A DNA stretch of 64,000 nt, taken from positions 38,900,152 through 38,964,151 of the forward strand of contig CM075775.1 in assembly GCA_037974665.1 (NCBI GenBank), in the 5' to 3' direction. The notes under the pieces are model-generated. The model was not told the origin of the DNA, ran no database searches, and saw nothing but the letters and a program-made list of their open reading frames with translations. Position numbers and translations under genes: made by a program. Position 1 is the stretch's first letter, and every line of letters starts with the position of its first letter. Positions 37,899 through 50,244 of this stretch are shown here, one piece after another. Origin of the DNA: Ehretia macrophylla (taxonomy: Eukaryota > Streptophyta > Magnoliopsida > Boraginales > Ehretiaceae).

Positions 37899-40398
37899 TG
37901 TCACGCCCCAACTCAACCCCACTTACAATCAGTTAGGATGCAATGGAATTTCAGCAGTATAACGACAGTAATAAAGACACCGAGGCTCTAAACCAACCTC
38001 TCATAAAATCATACAATCAAACTTCTCAACCAAACAACAATCAATTCCTCAATACCATTAACAACATACAACATAACCATATTATATAACAATCATTCTT
38101 AGACGATCCATTCATAGTTATACGCCTCCGTTCCAACATAATACCTTAACTTTAACATACATATCAAAATAGATTATAAACCAACTTAGCAACCTAGATC
38201 ATAACAAAAGAAAGACTACTAAGTTAGCATCATTTAGTTCATTATCTTTACTACAACCTATAGATCATAAATTACAAGGAAAAATAAAAGACAACTAGTT
38301 TAATATACAAGATAATAGAGTATACAACATCTAAGCATCAAGGACAAGACTCTGGCACATAGGACTCGTCCACATACGACACATTATCTTTTTCTGGAGG
38401 CACGTACCCTTAATCTTTCGAAAGGACACCTGTATGCATGCAATAATAAAGAGTGAGCTTATATAAACAAGCTCAGTAAGGATCTGATAGATCTCTAACA
38501 ATATTCACTATACTCATTGGAAATGATCCTTTGAGCAAGTAAACACACAATAAAGTATCAATAACAATATAAACACATAACTATAATGACCAATCAATAA
38601 AGGATACTCAGTTTGGTGTAGCTCCATACGCCATCACGATCTCAACCATTCTTCTTATAACTCCCTATTACTCACGCACCCGAGGTACTTCACTAGCCTC
38701 TCCCTCCATGACACCTCCGTCATGCGAGCTGGAGGAAGTCTCTGGTAGTCGTGCCGTTATCAACCCGACAGCCCGACGCTGCCCGAGAGGTGGCACACAC
38801 ATACCAAGACTCAACAATAATAATAAACATCATTCACAAGAAGACAGTCTAGCAGAGCTGCCTATCTCCCTGTTCATCAATCATCAATCAATAATCATCA
38901 ATAATCATCCATTTCCATCAATGTAACATCAATATAATCATCAATATAACATCAATATTTAATTAAATAACAAACAACTAAGTTAGATGACAAAGTAGGC
39001 CATCTAACTTAACATGCATGAAACACGTAATCTAACCTTAGTCTAACCATCAACAACTCACAATTCAATCACTCAAACACCACCCAATCATCTAAAGGCT
39101 CTAATCAACAATTTAAATAAAGACAACCTAAACTTCAAAAAATCATATCGTACATTCTACTAATCCAAACAACTCCAAATCAGTTTCAAGCACTCACCCA
39201 TTCAATCAACTACTTTAGCCCTCTCGGAAACCAACCAAGACACATCAAAATCAAGCCCAACAACCCTAAAACCTCAATGCACCTAGGCTGAAATTTCCGA
39301 ATTTTTACCCAAATATCGCAATCAAAAATTCGGCATTATAACGGCGTTACCACGTAATTAACAAACTTTTAGAAATCGACGGCAATCGATTCCAACCTCA
39401 ACAACTCAAGATAATCCTCAAATAGCCAATCTATCAACTTTAAATACCTGAAAATAAATAATTTCGCTGCAATGGCTAAAATCTCATAGTAATACACATA
39501 AACGATCCCTAGCACGCACTGATCAATAATATAACTTCAAATTAACATTCTAACGGTTCAAAATGCAGTTATGAGCAAAAACATAAAAAATGAGTTTTGA
39601 GATCTAGAATTTTTCTCTCACCTTTGATGCGATACAAGCCTAGATATGCGTGAAATGCGTGCCTAACAAGCGGAATCCAACTTGACACAAAGTTCTACGG
39701 ACAAAAACTAGATTTTTCTATGAAAAATTGCTTCGAAAACCTTGAAATTTTTTTCTTTTTTTCTCCCTTGAAACTCTCGGCCCTTTGTGTGTGTTGATGA
39801 GTGTGTTTTGTGTTGTGTTGAGTGTGTGTTGATGATATAATGCATATAAAGGCTTGGTCAATTAAAAAAAATGCAAAGTCAAAGTTAGTTATTAGTCCTT
39901 TAATTGTTTTTCTAGTCTTTTAATTCATTTCTTGAGTATTTCTTGCTCAACTAACAAATTAACACTTAAATTAATTCTAGTCAATATATTTTAGGTGACA
40001 AAGAATTTTACATTAAAATAGTTTCACCTGAATCGGCTTAAAACTCGTTTTCTTACAAAAGAAAGTGTAAAAATCTTTAAAATTCCAAAACCGATTCCAA
40101 ATCCGTTTTAATCAAACACGGGTCTATTAATACTCGATGGCTAGGTTTTAAAACATTTAAAACACCCCTGTAAAAATTTTAGCCGACAGGTGTTCAAAAA
40201 TACTATTCACCAAAACTGACGATAAAATTTATGATTCCGTTTTTTATGAAAATTTCATGAATACACACTTAGCATGTATTAGGAGTATTAATCACTTATT
40301 TAGCACATTCTAAGTCATATAGAACATAAACAGGTTAATTCACGCAAAACGAGGTAAAGCACGTAAATCGAGATAAAGCAAACATATAGGGTCTCACA
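37899..40398 (-). mobile_element. Family B solo LTR, copy 2
   Basis: Reads TGTCACGCCCCAACTC to ATAGGGTCTCACA, with ATGTG on both sides. The ends resemble chromovirus A LTRs (TGTGAG...GGGGCGTGACA) and the internal landmark order is similar, so a related gypsy element is likely. It holds an ATCA-rich tract near 38873-38965 and a GTGTGTTG-rich tract near 39787-39835. Its micro-exon frame carries one stop. No internal retrotransposon region is present. Confidence 0.9.
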
Positions 40399-43300
40399 AT
40401 GTGCGCTGCGTAACTCCTTACGGATCAAAAGTTATGGGCACTGGAGCGACAGAGACCTGGTCCCAAGCCCCATGATGTGGGTTTGCTGTCTCAGCCTCTA
40501 CGTGAAACGAAGTTGTCTTGCCCAAGGTGTCATGAAATTCGGTAATAGAAATGTGATGGATTAGGTTGTTGTCCTTTTCGCGGCTCACGACGTCCGATCC
40601 GGGACAGACTAACAGCGTAAAAGAAGAAAAGTATCCTGAAAATGATGAAAACGTTCAATTTTGGGCTCCAAAAACAGGCACAGCCAAGCAGGATTGCTAC
40701 CACTATCATAGAGCTCTTGGAGAACTTTCCAATGGTATGTTGTGCGACGCGTAACTCCATACAGGTCAAAAGTTATGGGCACTAGAGCGACAGAGACCTG
40801 GTCCCACGCCTCACGCCTTGGGTTTGCGGGCCCAGCCTCTACGTGAAGTGAAGTTGTCTTGCCCAGGGAGTCTTGGGATTCGGTAATAGAAATGTGATGG
40901 ATTAGGTTGTTGTCCTTTTCGCAGCTCACGACGTACGATCCAAGATGAAAAAACAGGGCAAAAGAAAAAAAAGTATCTCGAAACAAATGAAAATATTTGA
41001 TTTTGGGCTCCGAAAATAGGCGCAGCCGAGCAGGCTTGCTACCACCATCATAGAGCTCTCGGAGAGCTTTCCAACAGTATGATGTGCGCCGCGTAACTCC
41101 TTATACATCAAAAGTTATGGGCACCAGAGCAACGGAGACCTGGTCCCAAGTCCCACGCCCTCGGTTTGCAGGCCCAGCCTCTACGTGAAGCGAAGTTGTC
41201 TTGCCCAAGGTGCAGTGGGATTCGGTAATAGAAATGTGATGGATTAGGTTGTCGTCCTTTTTGCAGCTCACGACGTACGATCCGGGACGGAAAAATAGGG
41301 CAAAAGAAAAAAAGTATTCCAAAACTAATGAAAACGTTCGATTTTGGGCTCCGAAAATAGGCGCAGCCGAGCAACCTTGCTGCCCTCGTCGTAGAGCTCT
41401 CAGTGAGCTTTCCAACGGTATGCTGTGTACCGCATAAATCCTTACGAATCAAAAGTTATGGGCACCGGAACGACGGAGACTTGGTCCCAAGCCCCACGCC
41501 CTCGGTTTGTGGGCCCAGCCTCTACGTGAGGCGATGTTATCTTGCACAAGGTACTGTGGGATTTTGTAATAGAAATGTGATGGATTAGGTTGTCGTCCTT
41601 TTCAAGGCTCACGACGTACGATCCGGGAGGAAAAAATAGCGCAAAAGAAGAAAAGTGTCCCAAAATGGTTGAAAACATTCAATTTTGGCCTCCGAAAACA
41701 GGCACAGCTGAGCAGGCCGGCTTCCACCATCGTAGAGCTCTCAGAGAGATTTCCAACGGTATGCTGTGCGCCGCGTAACTCCTTACGGATCAAAAGTTAT
41801 GGGCACCGGAGTGATAGAGACCTGGACCCAAGCCCCACGCCCTAGGTTTGCGGGCGCAGCCTTTACGTGAAACGAAGTTGTTTTGCCTAAGGTGCCATAG
41901 GATTCAGAAATAGAAATGTGATGGATTAGGTTGTCGTCCTTTTCGCGGCTCATGACGTACGATCTGGGACGGAAAAACAGCGCAAAAGAAGAAAAATGTC
42001 CCAAAACTGATGAAAACGTTCGATTTTTCTCACCGAAAATTGGACCAGCCAAGCAGGCTAGCTACCCCTGTCGTAGAGCTGCCGAAGAGCTTTCCAACGG
42101 TATGATGTGCGCCGTGTAACTCCTTACGGATCAAACGTTAGCGGCACTAGAGTGAAAGAGACTTAGTCCCAAGCCCCAATCCTTCAGTTTGCGGGCCCAG
42201 CTTCTACATGAAGCGAAGTTGTCTTGCCCAAGGTGCCATGGGATTCGGTAATAGAAATGTGATGGATTAGGTTGTTGTCCTTTTCGCGGCTCATGACGTA
42301 CGATCCAGGACGGAAAAACAGCGCAAAAGAAGAAAAGTGCCCCAAAACTAATGAAAACGTTCAATTTTTCTTGCCGAAAATAGGCGCAGCCATGCAGGCT
42401 TGCTACTCCCGTCTTAGAGCTCTCGGAGGGCTTTCCAACGATATGCTGTGCACCGCGTAACACATTACGGATCAAAAGTTATAGGCACCGGAGCGACGGA
42501 GACCTGGTCCTAAGCCTCCCGCCCTCGGTTTGCGGGCCCAGCCTTTACGTGAAGCGAAGTTGTCTTGCACAAGGTGTCGTGGGATTCAGTAATAAAAATG
42601 TGATGGATTAGGTTGTCGTCCTTTTTGCGGCTCACGACGTACGATCCAAGATGAAAAAACAGCACCAAAGAAGAATAGTATTGCGAAACTGAATAAAAAG
42701 TTCAATTTTGGGATACGAAAATAGGGGCAGCAGAGCAGGCTTGCTGCCCCCGTCATAGAGCTCTCGGAGACCTTTCCAACGGTATGTTGTGTGCCGCGTA
42801 ACTCCTTACAGATCTAAAGTTATTGGAACCGGAGCGACGGAGACCTAGTCCCAAGACCCACGCCCTCGGCTTGCGGGCCCAGCCTCTACATGAAGCAAAG
42901 TTGTCTTGCCCAAGGTGGTGTGGGATTCGGTAATAGAAATGTGATGGATTAGGCAGTCATCCTTTTCGCGGCTCACGACGTACGATCCGGGATGAAAAAA
43001 TAGCGCAGAAGAAGAAAAGTGTCCCAAAACTGATGAAAACATTCGATTTTTCTCTCTGAAAACAGGCGCAGCTGAGCAAGCTTGTTACTCCCGTCATAGA
43101 GCTCTCGGAGAGCTTTCTAACGGTATGCTATGAGCCACGTAACACTTTACGTATCAAAAGTTATGGGCACTAGAGCGATAGAGACCTAGTCACAAGCCCC
43201 ACGCCCTCAGTTTGCGGGCCCAACCTCTACGTGAAGTGAAGTTGTCTTGCCTAAGGTACCGTGGGATTCGGTAATAGAAATGTGATGGATTAGGTTGTCA

Positions 43301-44828
43301 TCCCTTTCGCGGCTAACGACGTTCGATCCGGGACAAAAAAAAAGAGAGAAAAAAAAAGAAAAGTGTCCCGAAACTTATGAAAACGTTCGATTTTGAGATC
43401 TGAAAATTGGCTCAGCCAAGCAGGCTTGCTGAACCCGTCGTAGAGCCCTCAGAGAGCTTTCCAACGGTATTCTGTGCGCCGCGTAACTCCTTACGGATCA
43501 AAAGTTATGGGCACCAGAGCGACGGAGATCTGGTCACAAGCCCCACACCCTCAGTTTGCGGGCCCAGCCTCTACGTGAAGTGAAGTTGTCTTGCCCAAGG
43601 TGCCATGGGATTCGGTAAAAGAAATGTCATTCATTAGCTTGTCGTCCTTTTCGCGGCTCACGACGTACGATCCGGGATGAAAAAATAGGGAAAAAGTAGA
43701 AAAGTATCCCGAAACTGATGAAAACGTTCAACTTTGGGCTCCAAAAACTGGTGCAGCCAAGCAAGCTTGCTGCCCCCGTCGTAGAGCTCTCGGAGAGCTT
43801 TCCAACGGTATGATGTGTACCACGTAACACATTACGGATTAAAAGTTAAGTGCACCGGAGCGACAGAGACCTGGTCACAAGCCCCACGCCCTCGGTTTGC
43901 GGGCCCAGCCTCTACCTCAAGTGAAGTTGTCTTGCCCAAGGTGCCATGGGATTCGGTAATAGAAATGTGATGGATTAGGTTGCCGTCCTTTTCACGGCTC
44001 ACGACGTACGATCCGGGATGAAAAAACAGCATAAAAGAAAAAAAGTATCCCGAAACTGATGAAAACATTCGATTTTGGGCTCCAAAAATAGGCGCAGCCG
44101 AGCAGGCTTATTGCCCCCATCGTAGAGCTCTCGGAGAGCTTTCCAACTGTATGCTGTGCGCCGCGTAACTCCTTACGGATCAAAAGTTACGGGCACCAGA
44201 GCGACGGATACCTGGTCACAAGCCCCATGCTATCGTTTTGCGGGGCCATCCTCCACGTCAAGTAAAGTTGTCTTGCCTAAGGTGCCATGGGATTCAGTAA
44301 AAGAAATGTGAGGGATTAGGTTGTCGTCCTTTTCGAGGCTCACGACGTACGATCCAGGACGAAAAAACTGTGCAAAAAAAGAAAAGTGTCTCGAAACTTA
44401 TGAAAACGTTTGATTTTGGGCTCTGAAAACTGGCACAACAGAGCAGGCTTGCTGCCCCCGTCGTAGAGCTCTCAGAGAGCTTTCCAACGGTATGTTGTGC
44501 GCCGCATAACTCCTTATGGATCAAAAGTTATGGTCACCGGAGCGACATAGACCTGGTCCAAGCCCCAAACCCTCGGATTGCGGGCCCAACCTCTACGTGA
44601 AGTGAAGTTGTCTTGCCCAAGGTGCCGTGAGATTCGGTAATAGGAATGTGATGTATTAGGTTGTCGTCCTTCTCGAGGCTCACGACGTACGATCCAGGAT
44701 GAAAAAACAACGCAAAAAAAGAAAAGTGTCCCGAAACTTATGAAAACATTCGAGTTTGGGATACGAAAATAGGCGCAGCTGAGATGGCTTGCTGCCCCCG
44801 TCGTAGAGCTTTTCAAAGGTATGATGTG
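40399..44828. repeat. 341-bp satellite, macro-unit copy 1 (13 monomers)
   Basis: 4430 bp, about 13.0 monomers. Monomers next to the B LTR have the diagnostic GTGGGTTTGCTGTC and GTGAAACGAAG. The block corresponds monomer by monomer to 56063-60492 and, for its start, to 63002-64000. Some monomers have TTTTTCTCACCG or TTTTTCTTGCCG in place of the usual TTTTGGGCTCCG. Confidence 0.95.
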
Positions 44829-46372
44829 TGTAACGCCCCAACTCGACCCCACCTACAATCAGTCAGGATTCAACGGAATTTCGGCAATATAATGACAGTA
44901 ATAAAGACACCGAGGCTTTAAACCAACCTCTCAGAAAATCATACAATCAAACTCCTCAACCAAACAACAATCAATTCCTCAATGCCATTAACAACATACA
45001 ACATAGCCAAATTATACAACAATCATTCTTAGACGATCAATTCATAGTTATACGCCTTCGTTCCAACATAATACCTTAACTTTAACATACATATCAAAAT
45101 AGATTATAAACCAACTTAGCAACCTAGATCATAACAAAAGAAAGACTACTAAGTTAGCATCATTTAGTTCATTATCTTTACTCCAACCTATACATCATAA
45201 ATTACAAGGAAAAATATAATACAACTAGTTTAATATACAAAATACTAGAGTATACAACATCTCAAGCATCAAGGACAAGACTCTGGCACATAGGACACGT
45301 CCACATACGGCACATTATCCTCTTCTGGAGGGACGTACCCGTAATCTTGCAAACGGACACTTGTATGCATGCAATAATAGAGAGTGAGCTTATATAAACA
45401 AGCTCAGTGAGGATCCGATAGATCTCTAACAGTATTTACTATACTCCTTGGGAATAATCCTTTGAGCAGTAAACATGCAATTAAACATCAATACAATATA
45501 AACACATAACTATAATGACCAATCAATAAAGGATACTCAATTTGGTGTAGCTCCATATGCCATCACGATCTCAACCATTCTTCTTATAACTCCCCATTAG
45601 TCAAGCACCCGAGGTATCTCACTAGCCTCTCCCTCCATGACACCTCTATCATGCGAGCTGGAGGTAGTCTCTGGTAGTCATGCCGTTATCAACCCAACAG
45701 CCCGACGCTGCCCGAGAGGTGGTACACACATACCAAGACTCAACAATAATAATAAACATCATTCATAGGAGGACAGTCTAGCAGAACTGCCTATCTCCCG
45801 GTTCATCAATCATCAATCAATAATCATCAATAATCATCCATTTCCATCAATGTAACATCAATATAATCATCAATATAACATCAATATTTAATTAGACAAC
45901 AAACAACTAAGTTAGATAACAAAGTAGACCATCCAACTTAACATGCATTAAACACGTAATCTAACCCTAATCTAACCATCAACAACTCACAATTCAATCA
46001 CTCAAACACCACCCAATCATCTAAAGGCTCTAATCAACAATTTAAATAAAGACAACCTAAACTTCAAATAATCATATCTTACATTCTACTAATCCAAACA
46101 ACTCCAAATCAGTTTCAAACACTCACACATTCAATCAACTACTTTAACCCTCTCAGGAACCAACCAAGACACATCAAGATCAAGCCCAACCACCCTAACA
46201 CCTCAATGCACCTAGGCTAAAATTTTTGGATTTTCACCCAAACATCGGAATCAAAAATTCGGCAGTATCACGGCGGTACCACATAATTAACAAACTTTTA
46301 AAAATCGACGGTAATCGATTCCAACCTCAATAACTCAAGATAATCCTCAAATAGCCAATCTATCGACTTTAA
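44829..46372 (-). mobile_element. Family B LTR, copy 3, truncated
   Basis: Starts TGTAACGCCCCAACTC after ATGTG and runs for 1544 bp in line with copy 5. It stops after ACTTTAA, where the Sirevirus sequence begins. The missing ~0.96 kb does not reappear on the far side of the Sirevirus, so this is a recombination join and not an insertion. Its acidic micro-exon frame is intact. Confidence 0.9.
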
Positions 46373-46619
46373 CATAGTAGTAGAATTCTCTAATCCATGC
46401 AGTATTGCCTTTGTTTTCAAATCTTAACATAGGTAGCCACCCTTGAGCATCTAAAAGTCGATAAATTCTAGTGTTATTAAGCAAGGTGGGAGGATCTAAA
46501 GTCTTACCCCATAGGATGTTTTGTTGTGGAAAAGCATCTGGATTTACAATGATCTGAGGGCCAGAGGATGAAGATTCTTCTTGCTTGCGTTTCCTAGAGT
46601 CAGCCCTTGGTGGTGCCAT
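46347..46619 (-). pseudogene. Env-like/plant transposon-type ORF of the Sirevirus, truncated and chimeric
   Basis: A 90-codon frame starting MAPPRADSRKRKQEE with a basic, serine-rich N-terminus. WGKTLDPPTLLN and WIREFYYY resemble the uncharacterised plant transposon-associated domain often found downstream of pol in Sireviruses; this identification is tentative. The final ~8 codons come from the family B LTR beyond the join at 46372/46373, so the original C-terminus is lost. The function of the intact protein class is not established. Confidence 0.55.
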
Positions 46620-47081
46620 TTGAATTTGAAGATTGAAGAAGCTTTAGAAGAAAAGTTTTTAGTTGAGGAATTTCACCGAGCACCTTGTATACAATGTTTT
46701 TTTTTTTTTTTTTTAAGGATTGGATGTTTGAAGATTTTGAAGGCTTTGATGATGAAAACACAAGAGATTGATAATTAAAAAGTGTTTTGATGCAAATAAT
46801 GGTGAGTGATGGTGAGGATATTGGTGATTAAATAGAAGAAATTGAGAGAAGAAAGAGTTTATAGTTGAGAAGGTGTGAAAAAGTGAGAAGAAAGGAAGGA
46901 AATTTCGGTTTTTCAAACAGCTCGATCCGGGCGATAGGCCCTTTTTTCGGGCGCCCGGATGAGGATAGTAACGCCCGGCAGAGAGTGATGTTCCGGTCGA
47001 TACATGCTTCTTCCGGGCGCCCGGAAGAAGGCAGTAATGCCCGGATCACTATTTTGCCGAAAAAAGAAATATTTCGTCAGG
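46620..47081 (-). other. Sirevirus spacer between pol and env-like ORF, with GC palindromes
   Basis: No gene. It contains a T18 run on the plus strand (46697-46714; an A-run in element sense). A GC-rich cluster at ~46921-47046 holds CGGGCGCCCG (46948-46957) and a perfect 16-bp palindrome TTCCGGGCGCCCGGAA (47011-47026). The cluster resembles the module in the family C LTR. Confidence 0.75.
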
Positions 47082-50000
47082 TTATGTGATCCAAAGCATT
47101 CCTAGTTCCCTTCTAATAGCACAAAATTGATTCTCATGCAAAGGTTTTGTAAAAATATCGGCTAATTGATGCAAGGAATCAACAAAAACAAGCTCAATAT
47201 CTCCTTTTTGCACGTGATCTCTTAGGAAATGATGACGAATTTCAATATGTTTAGTTCTAGAATGTTGAATAGGGTTCTTTGATAGACTTATAGCACTTGT
47301 ATTATCACACCTGATAGGCACATGATCATAGTCGAGACCAAAGTCAAGTAAAGTTTGTTTCATCCAAAGAATTTGTGCAACACAATTTCCTATAGCTACA
47401 TACTCTGCTTCTGCTGTTGAAAGGGCTACACTATGTTGTTTCTTACTAGACCATGAGACTAAGGCATGTCCTAGAAATTGACAACTGCCGCTAGTGCTTT
47501 TTCTATCGATCTTACATCCCGCATAATCAGCATCGGAGTATCCCAGAAGTTCAAAAGATGTGCCTTTAGGATAAAAGAGTCCTAGATTGATGGTACTCTT
47601 AAGGTATCTAATAATTCTTTTTACAGCATTCAAGTGTGATTCTTTCGGAGAGGATTGAAACCGAGCACATAAGCATACAGAAAACATAATATCAGGTCTT
47701 GAGGCAGTTAAATAAAGAAGGCTTCCGATCATACCTCGATATAGTTTTTCATCAACAGATTTACCGTTTTCATCTTTGTCAAGTTTGATTGACGTTCCCA
47801 TAGGGGTGCTCATTTCTTTTGCAGTTTCAAGCCCGAATCTTTTGATGAGTTCCTTAATGTACTTGGCTTGATTAATGAAGATCCCTTCTTTTGTTTGTTT
47901 GATTTGAAGTCCAAGGAAGAAATTTAATTCTCCCATCATGCTCATTTCAAATTCTTTATGCATACATTCAGAAAAGTACTTGCAAAGGGATTCATTAGTA
48001 GCACCAAAGATAATGTCATCAACATAAATTTGAACAAGCAAGATGTCTTTAGCTTTTCTTTTTACAAATAGAGTAGAGTCTAGTTTACCTCTAGAGAAAC
48101 CGTTGTCAAGTAGATAATTACTTAATCTATCATACCATGCCCTAGGTGCTTGTTTAAGTCCATAAAGAGCCTTTTGAAGTTTGAATACATGACTTAATGA
48201 ATTTGTGTTTTCAAAACCGGGTGGTTGTTCAACATAAACTTCTTCTTGAAGATATCCATTTAAAAAAGCACTTTTAACATCCATTTGATAGAGTTTGAAG
48301 TTCATGAAACATGCATATGCTAGTAACATTCTAATGGATTCAAGTCGAGCTACTGGTGCAAAGGTTTCTTCATAGTCTATTCCTTCTTCTTGATTATATC
48401 CTTGAGCAACTAGTCTAGCCTTATTTCTAGTTACATTACCGGATTCATCTAGTTTGTTTCGAAAAACCCATTTTGTACCAATAATCGGGTAATTACTAGG
48501 TCTTTCAACTAAAGTCCAAACTTGATTTCTTTCAAATTGATTAAGCTCTTCTTGCATAGCAATAATCCAATCATCATCCAATAAGGCTTCTTTGATATTT
48601 TTTGGTTCAATTTGAGAGATAAAAGCTACATGTTCACAGAAAGTATTTAGATTGGAACGAGTTCTTACACCTTGTGATGGATCTCCAAGGATTTGATCAT
48701 TTGGATGATTCTTGACAAATTTCCAACACTTTGGGAGATCTTGATTTGTTGATGTGATTTGATCATTTGAAGTTGGTTGTACTTCCTCTATTTGAGTATC
48801 AATCCGATTGCTTGTGGATGTATTGCCTTTTTCACTTGTCGGAATAGGTTGACTTTGTTCTTCAACTTGTTGAAAGCTCATACTATTGTCTTCATCCTTT
48901 CTTGACATAAATGGGTTAGTTTCATCAAAGTTAATATGCATAGATTCCTCAATTACAGAGGTTCTTTTATTGTAAACTCGATATGCCTTGCTTCTAGAAG
49001 AGTATCCAATAAAAAGACCTTCGTCGGACTTTGAGTCAAACTTACCGAGATACTCCTTATTATTTAAGATGAAGCATTTACATCCAAAAACTTTAAAATG
49101 TGAGATATTTGGAGAACGTCCTTTCCATAATTCATATGGAGTTTTCTTTAGAGAAGGCCTAATTAAAACCCTATTTAGAGTATAGCAAGCTGTATTGACA
49201 GCTTCTCCCCAAAAGTATGTAGGCAAGTCGTTTTCTTTCAACATTGTTCTTGCCATTTCTTGTAAAGTTCGGTTTTTCCTTTCAACAACCCCATTTTGTT
49301 GAGGAGTTCTAGGAGCCGAAAAATTATGCTCAATGTCATTTTGTTCACATAATTTCATAAAAGATGCATTTATGAATTCCGTACCTTGATCACTGTGAAT
49401 GCATGAAATATAGTATCCTTTCTCATTTTGCACTCTTTTATAGAATTTTGCAAATTCATTGAAGGCATCACTTTTGAAAGCAAGAAACATTACCCAAGTG
49501 TATCTAGTGTAATCATCAACAATAACAAAAACATATCTAGATCCTCCTAGACTTATTACATCCATTGGTCCAAAAAGGTCCATATGAAGTTTTTGTAGAG
49601 CTTTTGATGTAGACACATGGCTAATGGTTTTGAAAGAAACTTTATGTTGTTTTCCAAATTGGCATGCATCACATAAATGATCTTTTTCAAACTTGGTCTT
49701 AGGAAGGCCTCTCACAAGATCCTTTCGAGAGAGTTTACCAAGTAGATCCATACTAATGTGTCCTAATCTTCTATGCCATAACCAAGAACTTTCATTTGTT
49801 GTGATTAAACAATTAATATTTTGGCAAGATATACTTTCAAAGTCAATAATATAGACATTTTCGTGTCTATTTGCAGTAAACACCACATTTTTCATTTTGT
49901 CAAAAATGGTGCAACATGATGATTTAAATTCAACTAAATAATCATTATCACATAGTTGGCTTACACTAAGCAAATTATGTTGCAATCCTTTCACAAGTAG

Positions 50001-50180
50001 CACATCATGAATGGATATTTTATTTCCAATGCTACCTTTACCAATGATTTTACTTTTTTCATTATTTCCAAAGCTCACAAAACCTTTATAATTTTTGATA
50101 GGCTCATAGAAAAGAGATGGATCACCGGTCATATGCCTTGAACATCCACTATCAATGACCCAATTTCCTTCATACTTCAT
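47082..50180 (-). CDS. pol: Sirevirus Pol: protease, integrase, reverse transcriptase, RNase H
   Basis: An uninterrupted 1032-codon frame. Protease: [10 protein letters not shown] (Asp10-Ser-Gly). Pre-integrase zinc motif: His136, His141, Cys170, Cys173. Integrase core: Asp201, Asp264 (HSDQGTEF) and Glu300 (VVERKNR), with exactly 35 residues between the last two. RT ~560-800: Asp634 (QMDVKSAF) and YVDD at 719-722. RNase H ~875-1010: Asp883 region (YSDADYAG), Glu924 region (STAEAEY), Asp959, then DIFTKPL. All expected catalytic residues are visible. The start shown is the first in-frame ATG. The same frame continues upstream across a TAG at 50193-50195 into sequence resembling polyprotein, so the original start was probably earlier. 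The protein could be active, but the element lacks a 3' LTR. Confidence 0.93.
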   Translation of the reverse strand: MKYEGNWVIDSGCSRHMTGDPSLFYEPIKNYKGFVSFGNNEKSKIIGKGSIGNKISIHDVLLVKGLQHNLLSVSQLCDNDYLVEFKSSCCTIFDKMKNVVFTANRHENVYIIDFESISCQNINCLITTNESSWLWHRRLGHISMDLLGKLSRKDLVRGLPKTKFEKDHLCDACQFGKQHKVSFKTISHVSTSKALQKLHMDLFGPMDVISLGGSRYVFVIVDDYTRYTWVMFLAFKSDAFNEFAKFYKRVQNEKGYYISCIHSDQGTEFINASFMKLCEQNDIEHNFSAPRTPQQNGVVERKNRTLQEMARTMLKENDLPTYFWGEAVNTACYTLNRVLIRPSLKKTPYELWKGRSPNISHFKVFGCKCFILNNKEYLGKFDSKSDEGLFIGYSSRSKAYRVYNKRTSVIEESMHINFDETNPFMSRKDEDNSMSFQQVEEQSQPIPTSEKGNTSTSNRIDTQIEEVQPTSNDQITSTNQDLPKCWKFVKNHPNDQILGDPSQGVRTRSNLNTFCEHVAFISQIEPKNIKEALLDDDWIIAMQEELNQFERNQVWTLVERPSNYPIIGTKWVFRNKLDESGNVTRNKARLVAQGYNQEEGIDYEETFAPVARLESIRMLLAYACFMNFKLYQMDVKSAFLNGYLQEEVYVEQPPGFENTNSLSHVFKLQKALYGLKQAPRAWYDRLSNYLLDNGFSRGKLDSTLFVKRKAKDILLVQIYVDDIIFGATNESLCKYFSECMHKEFEMSMMGELNFFLGLQIKQTKEGIFINQAKYIKELIKRFGLETAKEMSTPMGTSIKLDKDENGKSVDEKLYRGMIGSLLYLTASRPDIMFSVCLCARFQSSPKESHLNAVKRIIRYLKSTINLGLFYPKGTSFELLGYSDADYAGCKIDRKSTSGSCQFLGHALVSWSSKKQHSVALSTAEAEYVAIGNCVAQILWMKQTLLDFGLDYDHVPIRCDNTSAISLSKNPIQHSRTKHIEIRHHFLRDHVQKGDIELVFVDSLHQLADIFTKPLHENQFCAIRRELGMLWIT

Positions 50181-50244
50181 CCTTAGGGTAACCTATATAC
50201 AAAAACAAAATTTAGGCCCCCAAGTTCTATTGGGTCCTATATTG
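50181..50244 (-). other. Gag-pol junction of the Sirevirus
   Basis: Gag ends in TAA (50245-50247). Pol lies in a different frame, whose upstream extension reads GPNRTWGPKF before a TAG at 50193-50195. A frame change and a stop therefore separate the two ORFs. It is not clear whether this is a natural translation-control arrangement or mutation. Confidence 0.6.

Larger units (their letters stand above)
36300..46372. repeat. Large direct duplication, left copy
   Basis: LTR C, 112 bp satellite, LTR B, 4430 bp satellite and part of LTR B, in the same order and spacing as 51968-62026. The right copy starts with the LTR of a Sirevirus, the left with a solo LTR at the same satellite site. Confidence 0.9.
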
